From assembly GCF_032854445.1 (NCBI RefSeq), contig NC_088295.1, positions 93,243,805-93,307,804 on the forward strand: DNA of 64,000 bases. Reading direction: 5' to 3'. This document shows, piece by piece, positions 24,690-35,700 of the stretch. The stretch's first letter is position 1, and every line of letters starts with the position of its first letter. This DNA is from Liolophura sinensis. Lineage: Eukaryota; Mollusca; Polyplacophora; Chitonida; Chitonidae. A program made the position numbers and the translations under genes. The notes below the pieces were generated by a model that made no database searches, was not told the DNA's origin, and worked only from the letters and a program-made list of their open reading frames with translations.

Positions 24690-24816
24690 GTCAGCCAGCA
24701 ACCCGCGGATGGTCGTGGGTTTCCCCCGGGCTTTGCCCTGTTAATGCTGGCCGCCGTCGTATAAGTGAAATATTCGTTAGTACGGCCTAAAACACCAATC
24801 AAAAAAATAAATAAAT
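24690..24816 (+). mobile_element. 5'-truncated SINE with target-site duplication
   Basis: It contains only the 3' half of the family, from TCAGCCAGCAACCCGCGGAT to CACCAATCAAAAAAATAAAT. A perfect 12-bp duplication, ACACATGTATAG, lies at 24678-24689 and 24817-24828. It is therefore an independent truncated insertion in intron 6. Confidence 0.93.
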
Positions 24817-25088
24817 ACACATGTATAGAGCCCTCGTGGCCTTGGTATATAATTTTTTTATTCAAATATCTGATCAAACTCATATAGACAGTTTAAATCA
24901 ACTGTGATACATGTTAACATTTACCAGGGGACAAACGTATCCCCATTCCCTCCCATATATACTACTGGTTGTGAAATCTAACATGTAGTGATGGTAGTTT
25001 TACATCATTAAAATTGCCACATCAACCAATAATATTTCATTCTTTTTATTTTTTTATAATTTTTAAAAATATTTTATTTATGTCATTG

Positions 25089-25354
25089 GGGGGCCTCCGT
25101 GGCTTAGTTGCTTAGCGCGCTAGCGCAGCGCAGTGACCCATGAGTCTCACCAACGCGGTCGCTGTGAGTTCAATTCCAGCTCATGCTGGCTTCCTCTTCG
25201 GCCTTAAGTGGGAAGGTCTCCCAGCAAGCAGCGGATGGTCGTGTGTTTCCCCCGGGCTTTGCCCGGTTTCCACCCACCATAATGCTGGCCGCCGTCGTAT
25301 AAGTGAAATATTCTTGAGTACGGCGTAAAACACCAATCAAATAAATAAATAAAT
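25089..25354 (+). mobile_element. SINE, full length, with 13-bp target-site duplication
   Basis: It starts GGGGGCCTCCGTGGCTTAGT and ends in an (AAAT)n tail. It includes the segment GCTTCCTCTTCGGCC, absent from the 9846 copy, so it is a slightly longer subfamily. The target-site duplication ATTTATGTCATTG lies at 25076-25088 and 25355-25367. Confidence 0.95.
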
Positions 25355-25369
25355 ATTTATGTCATTGTA

Positions 25370-26045
25370 TAATTGAACACATGACGGAAAATTTAATGAT
25401 TCATAAACAGGGAGGAATATAGGTTAAACCTTATAATAAAACGTTATTTTACCCAAATATTTGCAAAAAATCCGAAAGATAGTGAAACGAGGACAGGAAG
25501 AGAGGTTGTGATGAGGCTGCGAGTGATGTCCCGTTGGCGTTGCTAGTTTTAAGTGTTAACCTGTGCCGCATACCTCTGTGGTGGTCCTAGCGTTCTCAGT
25601 TCAGAGTGAAATTCACGATTTGCTTTCTACATGTAGAATGCGTTAATTCATTTAGGCCTTGGTGTTGTCATTAAAGGAAACAATCAATCTTTGGACGGTT
25701 TGAAAATACCGGTATAGGAAAGACCTGATTACTTCACATAAGCAAATCTGAGAGCATAGAAGAATGCAATAACCTGTATTCACTTTCTGGGAAAACTAGC
25801 GAGAGCCAAAGAGCCACTACAAGAAGGGACAACAGACTGTGGAAAGGCATGTTGCTCTACATGCCCACTCAATTTCTCTGTTTGACTCAGTTTGAGTGTT
25901 TAGGCAACCAACATGATCACCCAGATTGAAAGTTATTAGATGAGTTATTAATTGAAATAAATTGGATTCATTAAAACAGGTTAATTGCATCTATAAATGT
26001 GCTGTCTGCTTGTCTACTTTTGCTTTTCAAAGAAATTTTAGATGG
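25370..26045 (+). other. Intron 6 unique sequence
   Basis: No exon or repeat recognised between the SINE and the following 22-bp array. Confidence 0.5.
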
Positions 26046-26054
26046 GACAGTTTC

Positions 26055-27015
26055 AAACATGTAGCACACGTCACAAGAGCTGTAGCACCCGTCACAAGAC
26101 ATGTACCACACATCACAAAACATGTGGCACCCGTCACAAAGCATGTAGCACCTATCACAAGACATGTGGCACCCATCACAATACCTGTAGCAGCCATCAC
26201 AAGACCTATAGCATTCGTCACAAGACATGTAACACCCATAACAAGACTTGTAGCATCCGTCACAAGACATGTAACACCCCTCACAAGACATGTAGCGCGC
26301 ATCACAAACATGTAGCACCCATCAAAAAACATGTAGCACCCATAACAAAACATGTAGCACTCGTCGCAAGACGTGTAGCACCCGGCACAAGACATGTAGT
26401 ACACATCACAATACCTGTAGTGCCCGTCACAAGATATGTAGCACCCGTCACAGACATGTATTACCCGTCACAAAACATGTAGCATCCATCACAAGACCTG
26501 TAGCACCCGTCACAGACATGTATTACCCGTCACAAAACATGTAGCACCCATAACAAGACTTGTAGCATCCGTCACAAGACATGTAACACCCCTCACAAGA
26601 CATGTAGCGCGCATCACAAAACATGTAGCACCCATCAAAAAACATGTAGCACCCATAACAAAACATGTAGCACTCGTCGCAAGACGTGTAGCACCCGTCA
26701 CAAGACATGTAGTACACATCACAATACCTGTAGTGCCCGTCACAAGATATGTAGCACCCGTCACAGACATGTATTACCCGTCACAAAACATGTAGCATCC
26801 ATCACAAGACCTGTAGCACCCGTCACAGACATGTATTACCCGTCACAAAACATGTAGCACCCATCACAAGACATGTAGCACCCGTCACAAACCCGTAGCA
26901 CCCGTCACAAGACCTGTAACACTCGTCACAAGACCTGTAGCACTCGTCAGAAGGCATTTAGCACCCATCAGAAGACCTGTAGCACCTGTCACAAGACCTG
27001 TACCACCCGCCACGC
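26055..27015 (+). repeat. 22-bp minisatellite, about 43 copies, with internal duplication
   Basis: Unit CATGTAGCACCCGTCACAAG plus AC. The segment beginning CATAACAAGACTTGTAGCAT at 26237 recurs at 26549, a 312-bp higher-order duplication. Apparent open frames rich in Thr, His and Cys (plus strand) or Cys and Tyr (minus strand) follow the repeat and are not genes. It lies in intron 6. Confidence 0.95.
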
Positions 27016-27019
27016 TGAT

Positions 27020-28165
27020 GCTTTTGATTTGACAGGGCTTATACTATATCTATATCTCTAAGCCTTATTAATGCATAAACAGTACATAAACTCAGCTAAT
27101 CTTCAAGCGCGAAAGGAAGGGTCAGTCTTACAACAGTTCACATGGATCAGTGAAGGCATCAGAGTGACGCGTCATCAATGATTTTTGTCTGTAGCACCCG
27201 TCACACTATGCAAATTAGTGAAACCTGAATCAATAAAACACAATCTGAATGTAGCACCCGTCACCCGTTGACCAAATACATGGGTAGAGTGGATGTTCAA
27301 GTGCGGTTTAGCTTAATTGCTCTTTTGTGGTATTTTCTTTGAATGAATATTTCGTTGCATAATGTGTTATTTAGTTTCAATCAGTCACTACATGCCACTG
27401 TGATTTCCTCGAAAGTTGGATAAACCTGTGAAACTGATGGCGTGTGTGCATCACGTTTTCGACCCAAACAACATGTATTTGAGCAATCTATCGTCTGTTT
27501 CTTTTAGCGACTCGCCTATATTCAGCTGTCTGTAAAATCAGTCATACTCGCTACCAAAATTGCCTTTAGTCAGTGACACAAAACAACACAAGCTCTACAT
27601 ATGGATACGTTGAAATTATATTTTTGCAAGGAAAATAAAGTTAGATCACTTTTTAAAATACATAATGTTAAAGCCTATAAACCTGGATATTGAACGGAGT
27701 TCAGTGTGTTTTGACGGAGGGTGACACCAGTTACCAAAACTCAACTTAACTGACTTAACTCGACTTAACTGTAAACCCCGTTGATGACACTGCCATATTT
27801 GAAGTTGATTACACGTTTTAATATAATATAACCTTAATAAATGAATTGTGTTTTATCTCACGGCTCTATGGATTTAGAAATGGATGTTAGCAAATTAAAG
27901 CCATGTCTTCGCAGAGACAGTGGTGTAGGCTGTTACTGCGTGCAGTTTGTTATAACCCCTTGTTGGTGCAGCCACTGTAAAACATGTTACACTCCAGTTC
28001 CACTCTCCAGCATACAACTTGGTTTGGAATAATTATGACGTCACCCTAAATAATGGATAGTTGGTGTTGAAACTAAGCTTATGGAGTTTAACATTATGAA
28101 TTAGAAAAAAGTATTCTAATCGCATTTTCTTTGTTTTAATATGGACGTTCAACATGTCAGTGTGA
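27020..28165 (+). other. Intron 6 unique sequence with two isolated 22-mer fragments
   Basis: Mostly AT-rich unique sequence. GTAGCACCCGTCAC occurs at about 27192 and again at about 27251, outside the 22-bp array. A 63-codon open frame at 27841-28032 has no acceptor or donor of note and is not called. Confidence 0.5.
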
Positions 28166-28168
28166 AGA

Positions 28169-28524
28169 GTGAGTGAGTGGGTGCTTGAGGTTTAACGTCG
28201 TACATAACAATTTTTCAGTCATTTGACGACGAAAGAGTCCTTAGAGTGCATGTAATGTTCCTCTTTGTTGCAGGACGGATTTCCATCGCTCTTTTATCTA
28301 GTGCTGCTTTACTGAGACGCCTTACAGAAGGCGAGTAAGGTGCCCCGCTCTAACCATTCTACTGATACAGGCGAAGCAGTCGGTGCACTACATGTATTTG
28401 AACGCCAAGCCAGGAAGTTACAACTTCCTCTTTCAAGGTCTTAGGTGTGACTCGATCCATGATTGACCCTGGATCTACCGCCCCCGAAGCGGAAGCTCTA
28501 CTAACTTTGATATCGGGGCCGGTC
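28169..28524 (-). mobile_element. Second tRNA-derived SINE family, full length, minus strand
   Basis: Read on the minus strand, the head has an A-box-like segment (TTAGTAGAGCTTCCGC) and a B-box-like segment (GGGTCAATCATGG). The body ends in CACTCACTCAC. The flanks GTCAGTGTGAAGA (28156-28168) and GTCAATGTGAAGA (28525-28537) differ at one of 13 bases and look like a target-site duplication. It differs from the main SINE family of the window. Confidence 0.75.
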
Positions 28525-28630
28525 GTCAATGTGAAGAACTTGAGTTGTTACGTGTCACTGACCAAAGGCAATGTTGGTAGCTAGAATGACTGATTTTACA
28601 GAAAGCTGAATATAGGCGACTGGCTATTTT

Positions 28631-28775
28631 CCTCTTCCGCTCCGTCGTACGTGGGAAGGTCTTGCAGAAATCTGCGGATGGCCGTGGGTTTTCTGCCCGG
28701 TTTCCTCCCTCCACACACGGTCGTAAAAGTGAAATATTCTTGAGTACGGCGTAAAACCAATAAAATAAATGAACA
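28631..28775 (+). mobile_element. 5'-truncated, diverged SINE (main family)
   Basis: It matches the 3' half of the main SINE, from CTGCGGATGGCCGTGGGTTT to GAGTACGGCGTAAAACCAAT with an (AAAT)n-like tail, and has several short deletions. Confidence 0.85.
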
Positions 28776-28779
28776 AATA

Positions 28780-29231
28780 AACATACTAGAATTTCCCAGT
28801 CTCAATGGTTATAAACAATAAACATGTTCGCAACAATTCATAGTTGAGTCTAGAAATGATAACCTATTTACAGGACAGAGAAAATGTATATACATTGACA
28901 GTAAGCATCCAGAAAGATTGCCCGCTTCAAAAACATTCTCAACACAGCGAAAGCCATTACTCATAAACTGCCCAAATCCAGGTCAAACAGCGGCTGAATA
29001 AACCAAGCCTGGGCGTCCATATTCAGGGTGTAACAATCAAATCAACACAACGCACTACACAATATACAACCTTAGAATTATAACGGAAAATACCTTCCTT
29101 ATTTTCAGAATTTCACGAGGCTTCAAGTCTTTTGCATTGATTAGTTCTGGTCTTGTCGCACTGGATTACTGTTGAAAAGAAAAACAGAAGCCTGCGTGGA
29201 ATAAGGCTGTCTTTATTACATATTTCTGCAG
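28780..29231 (+). other. End of intron 6, unique sequence
   Basis: No repeat recognised. It ends in the acceptor TTACATATTTCTGCAG. Confidence 0.5.
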
Positions 29232-29369
29232 GACATGGCGGTTGTACCATACCCCCGAGTACCACCTGCTGGCCCGACGAAACCATAAACCCTGCTGACA
29301 CATGCCAGATCTGTGACGTCATCAAATCTACCAACACCTGGAGCGATATACAGATTCCTTTAACTAATG
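29232..29369 (+). CDS. Gene 1 exon 7: variant Cys module 5
   Basis: The acceptor is ACATATTTCTGCAG and the donor ACTAATG/GTGAGT. It is phase 1-1, 138 bp, 46 codons. The module is a variant: GGCTIPPSTTCWPDETINPA then DTCQICDVIKSTNTWSDIQI, so C-x7-C-W-x10-C-x2-C, with Trp for Tyr and two extra residues in the first loop. The GG is replaced by PP. It is longer than modules 2-4. A 64-bp tandem array starts at its donor. Confidence 0.9.
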
Positions 29370-30885
29370 GTGAGTCTGGGGTCATTAGCGTCTTACTGCT
29401 TGTGAGACCGAGATGTTTATTGTCTGGCTGGTGGTAAGCCGGATATCCTCTGCGTCTTATTAATCGTGAGACCGAGGTGTTTAGTCTCTGTCGGATGGTG
29501 AGTCGGATGTCATTAGTGTCTTACTGCTCGTGAAACTGAGGTGTTTAGTATCTGGCTGATGGTGAGTCCGGTGTCATAAGCGTCTTACTAATCGTGAGAC
29601 TGAGTTGTTGAGTATCTGGCTGATGGTGAGTCCGGTGTCATTAGCGTCTTACTGATCGTGAGACTGAGGTGTTGAGCATCTGGGCTGATGGTGAGTCCGG
29701 TATCATTAGCGTCTTACTGATCGTGAGACTGAGGTGTTGAGTATCTGGCTGATGGTGAGTCCGGTCTTATTAGCGTCTTACTGATCGTGAGACTGATGTG
29801 TTTAGTATCTGGCTGATGGTGAATCCAGTGTCATTAGCGTCTTACTGATCGTGAGACTGATGTGTTGAGTATCTGGCTGATGGTGAGTCCGGTATCATTA
29901 GCGTCTTACTGATCGTGAGACTGAGGTGTTGAGTATCTGGCTGATGGTGAGTCCGGTGTCATTAGCGTCTTACTGATCGTGAGACTGAGGTGTTTAGTAT
30001 CTGGCTGATGGTGAGTCCGGTGTCATTAGCGTCTTACTGATCGTGAAGTCGAGGTGTTGAGTATCTGGCTTATGGCGAGTCCGGTGTCATTAGCGTCTTA
30101 CTGATCGTGAGACTGAGGTGTTAAGTATCTGGCTGATGGTGAGTCCGGTATGATTAGCGTCTTACTGATCGTGAGACTGATGTGTTTAGTATCTGGCTGA
30201 TGGTGAGTCCGGTGTCATTATCGTCTTACTGATCGTGAGACTGATGTGTTGAGTATCTGGCTGATGGTGAGTCCGGTATCATTAGCGTCTTACTGATCGT
30301 GAGACTGAGGTGTTGAGTATCTGGCTGATGGTGAGTCCGGTGTCATTAGCGTCTTACTGATCGTGAGACTGATGTGTTGAGTATCTGGCTGATGGTGAGT
30401 CCGGTATCATTAGCGTCTTACTGATCGTGAGACTGAGGTGTTGAGTATCTGGCTGATGGTGAGTCCGGTGTCATTAGCGTCTTACTGATCGTGAGACTGA
30501 GGTGTTGAGTATCTGGCTGATGGCGAGTCCGGTGTCGTGGGACTGAGGTGTTGAGTATCTGGCTGATGGTGAGTCCGGATGTCATTAGCGTCTTACTGAT
30601 CGTGAGACTGAGGTGTTGAGTATCTGGCTGATGGTGAGTCCGGTGTCATTAGCGTCTTACTGATCGTGAGACTGAGGTGTTGAGTATCTGGCTGATGGCG
30701 AGTCCGGTGTCATTAGCGTCTTACTGATCGTGGGACTGAGGTGTTGAGTATCTGGCTGATGGTGAGTCCGGTGTCATTAGCGTCTTATTGATCATGAGAC
30801 TGAGGTCTTCAGTGACTGACTAATGGTGAATCTGATGTCATTAGCGTCTTACTGATCGTGAAACCGAGGTGTTTAGTTTCTGTCA
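29370..30885 (+). repeat. 64-bp minisatellite starting at the exon 7 donor, about 23 copies
   Basis: Unit 1 begins at the first intron base: GTGAGTCTGGGGTCATTAGC then GTCTTACTGCTTGTGAGACC. Each later unit repeats CTGATG/GTGAGTCCGG, that is, the last exon bases (TAATG) and the 5' splice site. A few copies have GTAAGCC, GCGAGTCC or GTGAATCC. The array is regular to about 30780 and then decays. Confidence 0.95.
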
Positions 30886-31555
30886 TAAAGTACGTATAAA
30901 TACCAGAATACGTCAGGAAGCTAGCCAGGGTGTACTCAAGACACTTTCATTCAAAAACACATTGGAAGGATATTTCTTCCACCGCTTGAACTATTGATAG
31001 ACTTACTACCGTTTACAACTAATACTAGCTCATTATCTGCGGATTTGCCGCGAACGTTCATTGCAATGTACGATAGAATGTACTGTCACTGAGGAGGGGC
31101 ACTGCCTGCTAGTCAGCTTCCTCAGCGGCCCAATTCAAATACCTTATTATTGCGCGTTCAGGTCGTAGGATCCGGACAGGATATTTTCCACCAGTGGATG
31201 TTTACAACAACACCATTGTTGTACGCTTGGATGCGTACTCAGTTTTGAAAACATGGAAGTAAATCTAAGCCCAGATGTGGCTAATGACATACGAATTTTC
31301 CTCTGACTGGTTAGTTGATTTAGCTATGGCTAAATATACATTAAGCTATTGCTAAATGTAGGGCCTATTGAGTGAGATAAATGCTGTTTGGGTGGAGACA
31401 ATGGGTTACTGTTCAACATAATTTTTGATACCGTCTTTGAATGTTACACGACGGGTAAATCAACTGGTTTCACCTAGATATTATAAAATAGGTCCTGTTA
31501 CACCTCTGTTACGGCCTCCTTTTACGACTCTGAGTCATATGCCTTTTCATTGCAG
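30886..31555 (+). other. End of intron 7, unique sequence
   Basis: No exon or array recognised. It ends in a good acceptor, CATATGCCTTTTCATTGCAG. Confidence 0.55.
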
Positions 31556-31806
31556 GTAGAACAACGCCGTGTGGGAGCCTGTGTGACTACGTCAGAGATC
31601 ACCAGTCGTCAATTTTTTCCCTGGTCTGTAACTATCCAAATTTCATCTCGAGCCAGAATTTCAGGGACATGTGCTTTGTGAAGAACTTTAACGCACTCCC
31701 GCAAGGCATCTGTCCTGGACACCAAGGGAAACTGCAGAGGTGGATGGCCATGTGCCTGTATACCACAGTAGTGGACGCCGCCAATGATCCACAAGTCTGT
31801 CCTTGA
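31556..31806 (+). CDS. Gene 1 exon 8 (terminal): 7-Cys C-terminal domain and stop
   Basis: The acceptor is TATGCCTTTTCATTGCAG. Entering in phase 1 gives 82 codons and a TGA at 31804-31806. The translation begins RTTPCGSLCDYVRDHQSSIF, has a central FRDMCFVKNFNALPQGICPG, and ends with DAANDPQVCP. It has seven cysteines, an odd number, so one may be free or pair with another part of the protein. There is no transmembrane helix. The domain is not recognised. Its spacing (C-x3-C near the start, later cysteines 12-20 residues apart) is unlike the small modules. Confidence 0.88.
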
Positions 31807-31859
31807 CCTCTTTTGATTTTGAATCTTCGTTTCTAAGTACCGCTAAGATATTGGTGCAA

Positions 31860-31884
31860 AATAAAACTCAAGATAGCAAATAAA
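31860..31884 (+). promoter_or_regulatory. Polyadenylation signals of gene 1
   Basis: AATAAA occurs at 31860-31865 and again at 31879-31884, 54 and 73 bases after the stop codon. This gives a very short 3' UTR, with cleavage expected near 31880-31910. Confidence 0.7.
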
Positions 31885-31909
31885 ACAAATGCAAGTTTTG
31901 GTTCATTTG

Positions 31910-32785
31910 TCTGACTCCTTTGTAATATATGAGACATTAAAAACGTGAGAAAGAGATGACACAAGTAATACAAAGCTAGGGTAGACAATCAATTTGTACT
32001 CTAAGGTGCACGCGCAGAAATAAAAGTGGCCAATGGAATGAAAGAAGCCTTTTAGTACTGTAAATGACACGTACTTGTTGTAACGCTGAAGGAGTGTGTC
32101 TGCAGGTTTTGTAGAAATACCCCCAACCCCCCAACCCCAACCCCACCCTATACATGTCATTAAAATGTTTCTGTATTTTTATGTGCTTGTAAATGCTTTG
32201 TTTCCACTTTTTATCAATAGGCTATCAAAAAATAACACGTTTGGATAAATGCTTCTAGCAGCTTGAGATGGCGACAGAAATCATTTGATATTACGTCTGA
32301 GAAAACTAGCATATATCATGGCGGTAGACATCGGGGGGCATGGGGGGAGGGGGGTCTATAGTCGAGGAATTATTTAGAAAAATAAATAAATAAACGAAAC
32401 AATATATGATAGAATATTTACGTAGGGTGGGTAACATTGTTTGTAATATTGACACAGTTGTGTGACATGTCCACCGAGACGATACTTATGAGCTGGATCT
32501 GGAAGGAATAGCCAATCAATTCATTGGTAGAAAAACAAGTCGGCAGTCAATGTTTTCCGGACGACCCTAATCTGTGCAGTTGATACCTGGTGTTTACTCA
32601 CTTGTACACCTAAATTTTATTTATTTGTACCCAGTTGCAAAAAAAGAACAAAAAAAGGCTGAGTTGACTTAGTACAACCTTAATTACAAAAAGTCCACTG
32701 AACTTTTTGACCTTTTTCCCAAGAGAAAATACATGCACGGTGTGATAAAAGTTGCCTTTTGGCAATAGAATTTATAGTGAATTTA
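31910..32785. other. Intergenic unique sequence with two G-run clusters
   Basis: No gene recognised. A C-rich tract (CCCCCAACCCCCCAACCCC and on to 32150) at 32121-32150 gives repeated G runs on the minus strand. At 32334-32355 the plus strand has three runs of six G. Both fit G-quadruplex rules. Confidence 0.6.
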
Positions 32786-32789
32786 AAGT

Positions 32790-35700
32790 GGGTATAGGGA
32801 CCTGTACCCTGTGAGACATCGACACTACAACAAAGTAGTCTATTGAGGAGTCCGTCTGATGACAGACCCAATAGTGACCTGTACCCTGTAAGACATCGAC
32901 ACCACAACAAAGTAGTCTATTGGGGAATCAGCCTGATGAGAGACCAAATAGTGACATGTACACTGTAAAACATCGACACCACAACAAAGTAATCTATAGA
33001 GGAGTCCGTCTGATGACAGACCCAATAGTGACCTATACCCTGTAGGACATCGAAACCACAACAAAGTAGTCTATTGAGGAGTCCGTCTGAAGACAGACCC
33101 AATATTGACTTTCAACCTGTAAGATATCGACACCACAACAAAGTAGTTTATTGGGGAATCAGTCTGATGGCAGAGCAGAGAGTGACCTGTAACGTGTAAG
33201 ACATCGACACCACAACAAAGTAGTCTATTGAGGAGTCCGTCTGATGACAGACCCAATAGTGACCTGTAACGTGTAAGACATCGACACCACAACAAAGTAG
33301 TCTATTAAGGAGTCTGTCTGATGACAGACCAAATAGTGACCTTTACCCTGAAAGACATCGACACCACAACAAAGTAATCTATTAGGGAATCAGTCTGATG
33401 AGAAACCAGAGAGTGAACTGTAACGTGTAAGACATCGACACCACAACAAAGTAGTCTATTGAGGAGTCTGTCTGATGACAGACCCAATAGTGACCTGTAC
33501 CCTGTAAGACATCGACACGACAACAAAATAGTCTATTGAGGAGTCCGTCTGATGACAGACCAAATAGTGACCTTTACCCTGTAAGACATCGACAACACAA
33601 CAAAGTAGTCTATTGAGGAGTCTATCTGATGACAGACCAAATAGTGACCTTTACCCTGTAAGACATCGACACCACAACAAAGTAATCTATTGGGGAATCA
33701 GTCTGATGAGAGACCAGAGAGTGACCTGTACATTGTAAGACATCGACACCACAACAAAGTAGTCTATTGAGGAGTCTGTCTGATGACAGACCAAATAGTG
33801 ACCTTTACCCTGTAAGACATCGACACCACAACAAAGTAATCTATTGGGGAATCAGTCTGATGAGAGACCAGAGAGTGACCTGTACACTGTAAGACATCGA
33901 CACCACAACAAAGTAGTCTATACAGGAGTCCGTCTTATGACAGACCCAATAGTGACCTTTACCCTGTAAAACATTGACACCACAACAAAGTAGTCTGTTG
34001 ACGAGTCCGCCTGAAGACAGACCCAATATTGACTTTCAGCCTGTAAGATATCGACACCACAACAAAGTAATCTATTGGGGAATCAGTCTGATGAGAGACC
34101 AGAGAGTGACCTGTACACTGTAAGATATCGACACCACAACAAAGTAGTTTATTGGGGAATCAGTCTGATGACAGAACAGAGAGTGACCTGTAACTTGTAA
34201 GACATCGACACCACAACAAAGTAGTCTATTGAGGAGCCCGTCTGATGACAGACCATAGAGTGAATTTTACCCTGTACGACCTCGACACCACAACAAAGCA
34301 ATCTATTGGGAAATCAGTCTGATGAAAGACCAGAGACTGACTTGTAACGTGTAAGACATCGACACCACAAGAAAGTAGTCTATTGAAGAGTACGTCTGAT
34401 GACAGACCAAATAATGACTTCTAACCTGTACGATATCGACACCACAACAAAGTAGTCTATTGAGGAGTCCGTCTGATGACAGACCAAATAGTGACCTTTA
34501 CCCTGTAAGACATCGACACCACAACAAAGTAATCTATAGAGGAGTCCGTCTGATGACAGACCCAGTAGTGGCCATTACCCTGTATGACATCGACACCACA
34601 ACAAAGTAGTCTATTGAGGAGTCCGTCTGATGGCAGACCAAATAGTGACCTTTACCCTGTAAGACATCGACACCAGAACAAAGTAATCTATAGAGAAGTC
34701 TGTCTGATGACAGACCCAGTAGTGGCCTTTACCCCGTAAGACATCGACACCACAAGAAAGTAGTCTATTTGGGAATCAGTCCGATGACAGAACAGAGAGT
34801 GACTTGTAACGTGTAAGACATCGACACCACAACAAAGTAGTCTGTTGAGGAGTCCGTCTGATGACAGACCCAATAGTGACCTTTACCCTGTAATACATCG
34901 ACACCACAACAAAGTAGTCTGTTGAGGAGTCCGTCTAATGACAGACCCAATAGTGGCCTTTACCCTGTAAGACATCGACACCACAACAAAGTAGTCTATT
35001 GAGGAGTGCGTCTAATGACAGACCCAATAGTGGCCATTATCATGTAATACATCGACACCACAAGAAAGAAATCTTTGGAGGAGTCCGTCTGATGACAGAC
35101 CATATATTGACCTGTACACTGTAAGACATCGACACCACAACAAAGTAGTCTTTTGGGGAATCAGTCTGATGAGAGACAATAGAGTGACCTGTAACGTGTA
35201 ACACATCGACACCACAACAAAATAGTCTATTGATGACAGTAGTCGTCTGATGACAGACCAAATAGTGACATGTACACTGTAAGACATCGACACCACAACA
35301 AAGTAGTCTATTGGGGAATCAGTCTGATGAGAGACCAGAGAGTGACCTGTAACGTGTAAGACATCGACACCACAACAAAGTAGTCTATTGAGGAGTCCGT
35401 CTGATGACAGACCCAATAGTGACCTTTACCCTGTAAGACATCGACACCACAACAAAGTAGTCTATTGAGGAGTCCGTCTAATGACAGACCTAATAATGAC
35501 TTTACCCTGTAAGATATCGACAACACAACAAGGTAATCTATTGGGGAATCAGTCTAATGAAGGACCAGAGACTGACCTGTAACGTGTAAAACATCGACAC
35601 CACAACAAGATAATCTTTAGAGGAGTCCGTCTGATGACAGACCCAACAGTGACCTTTACCCTGTATGATATCGACACCACAGCGAAGTCGTCAATTGCGG

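Larger units (their letters stand above)
2482..31806 (+). other. Gene 1 (3' part): modular Cys-rich secreted protein, 8 exons
   Basis: Eight plus-strand exons can be joined with consistent phases: 1-0, 0-0, 0-1, 1-1, 1-1, 1-1, 1-1, then phase 1 to stop. The joined reading frame is about 415 codons with no internal stop. It encodes a two-exon N-terminal part with nine cysteines, five small Cys modules, and a 7-Cys C-terminal domain. No transmembrane segment or GPI signal is visible at the C-terminus, so the product is probably secreted or in the extracellular matrix. The small module (C-x5-C-Y-x11-C-x2-C) resembles repeats I associate from memory with VWDE-like and other invertebrate extracellular proteins; this is unverified. 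The start codon and signal peptide are not seen and are probably upstream of base 1. The function is unknown. Confidence 0.75.

Noticed and set aside
27841-28032. 63-codon Cys-containing frame as an extra exon of gene 1
   Set aside because: No plausible acceptor or donor in the right phase, and the cysteine spacing does not match the modules of neighbouring exons.
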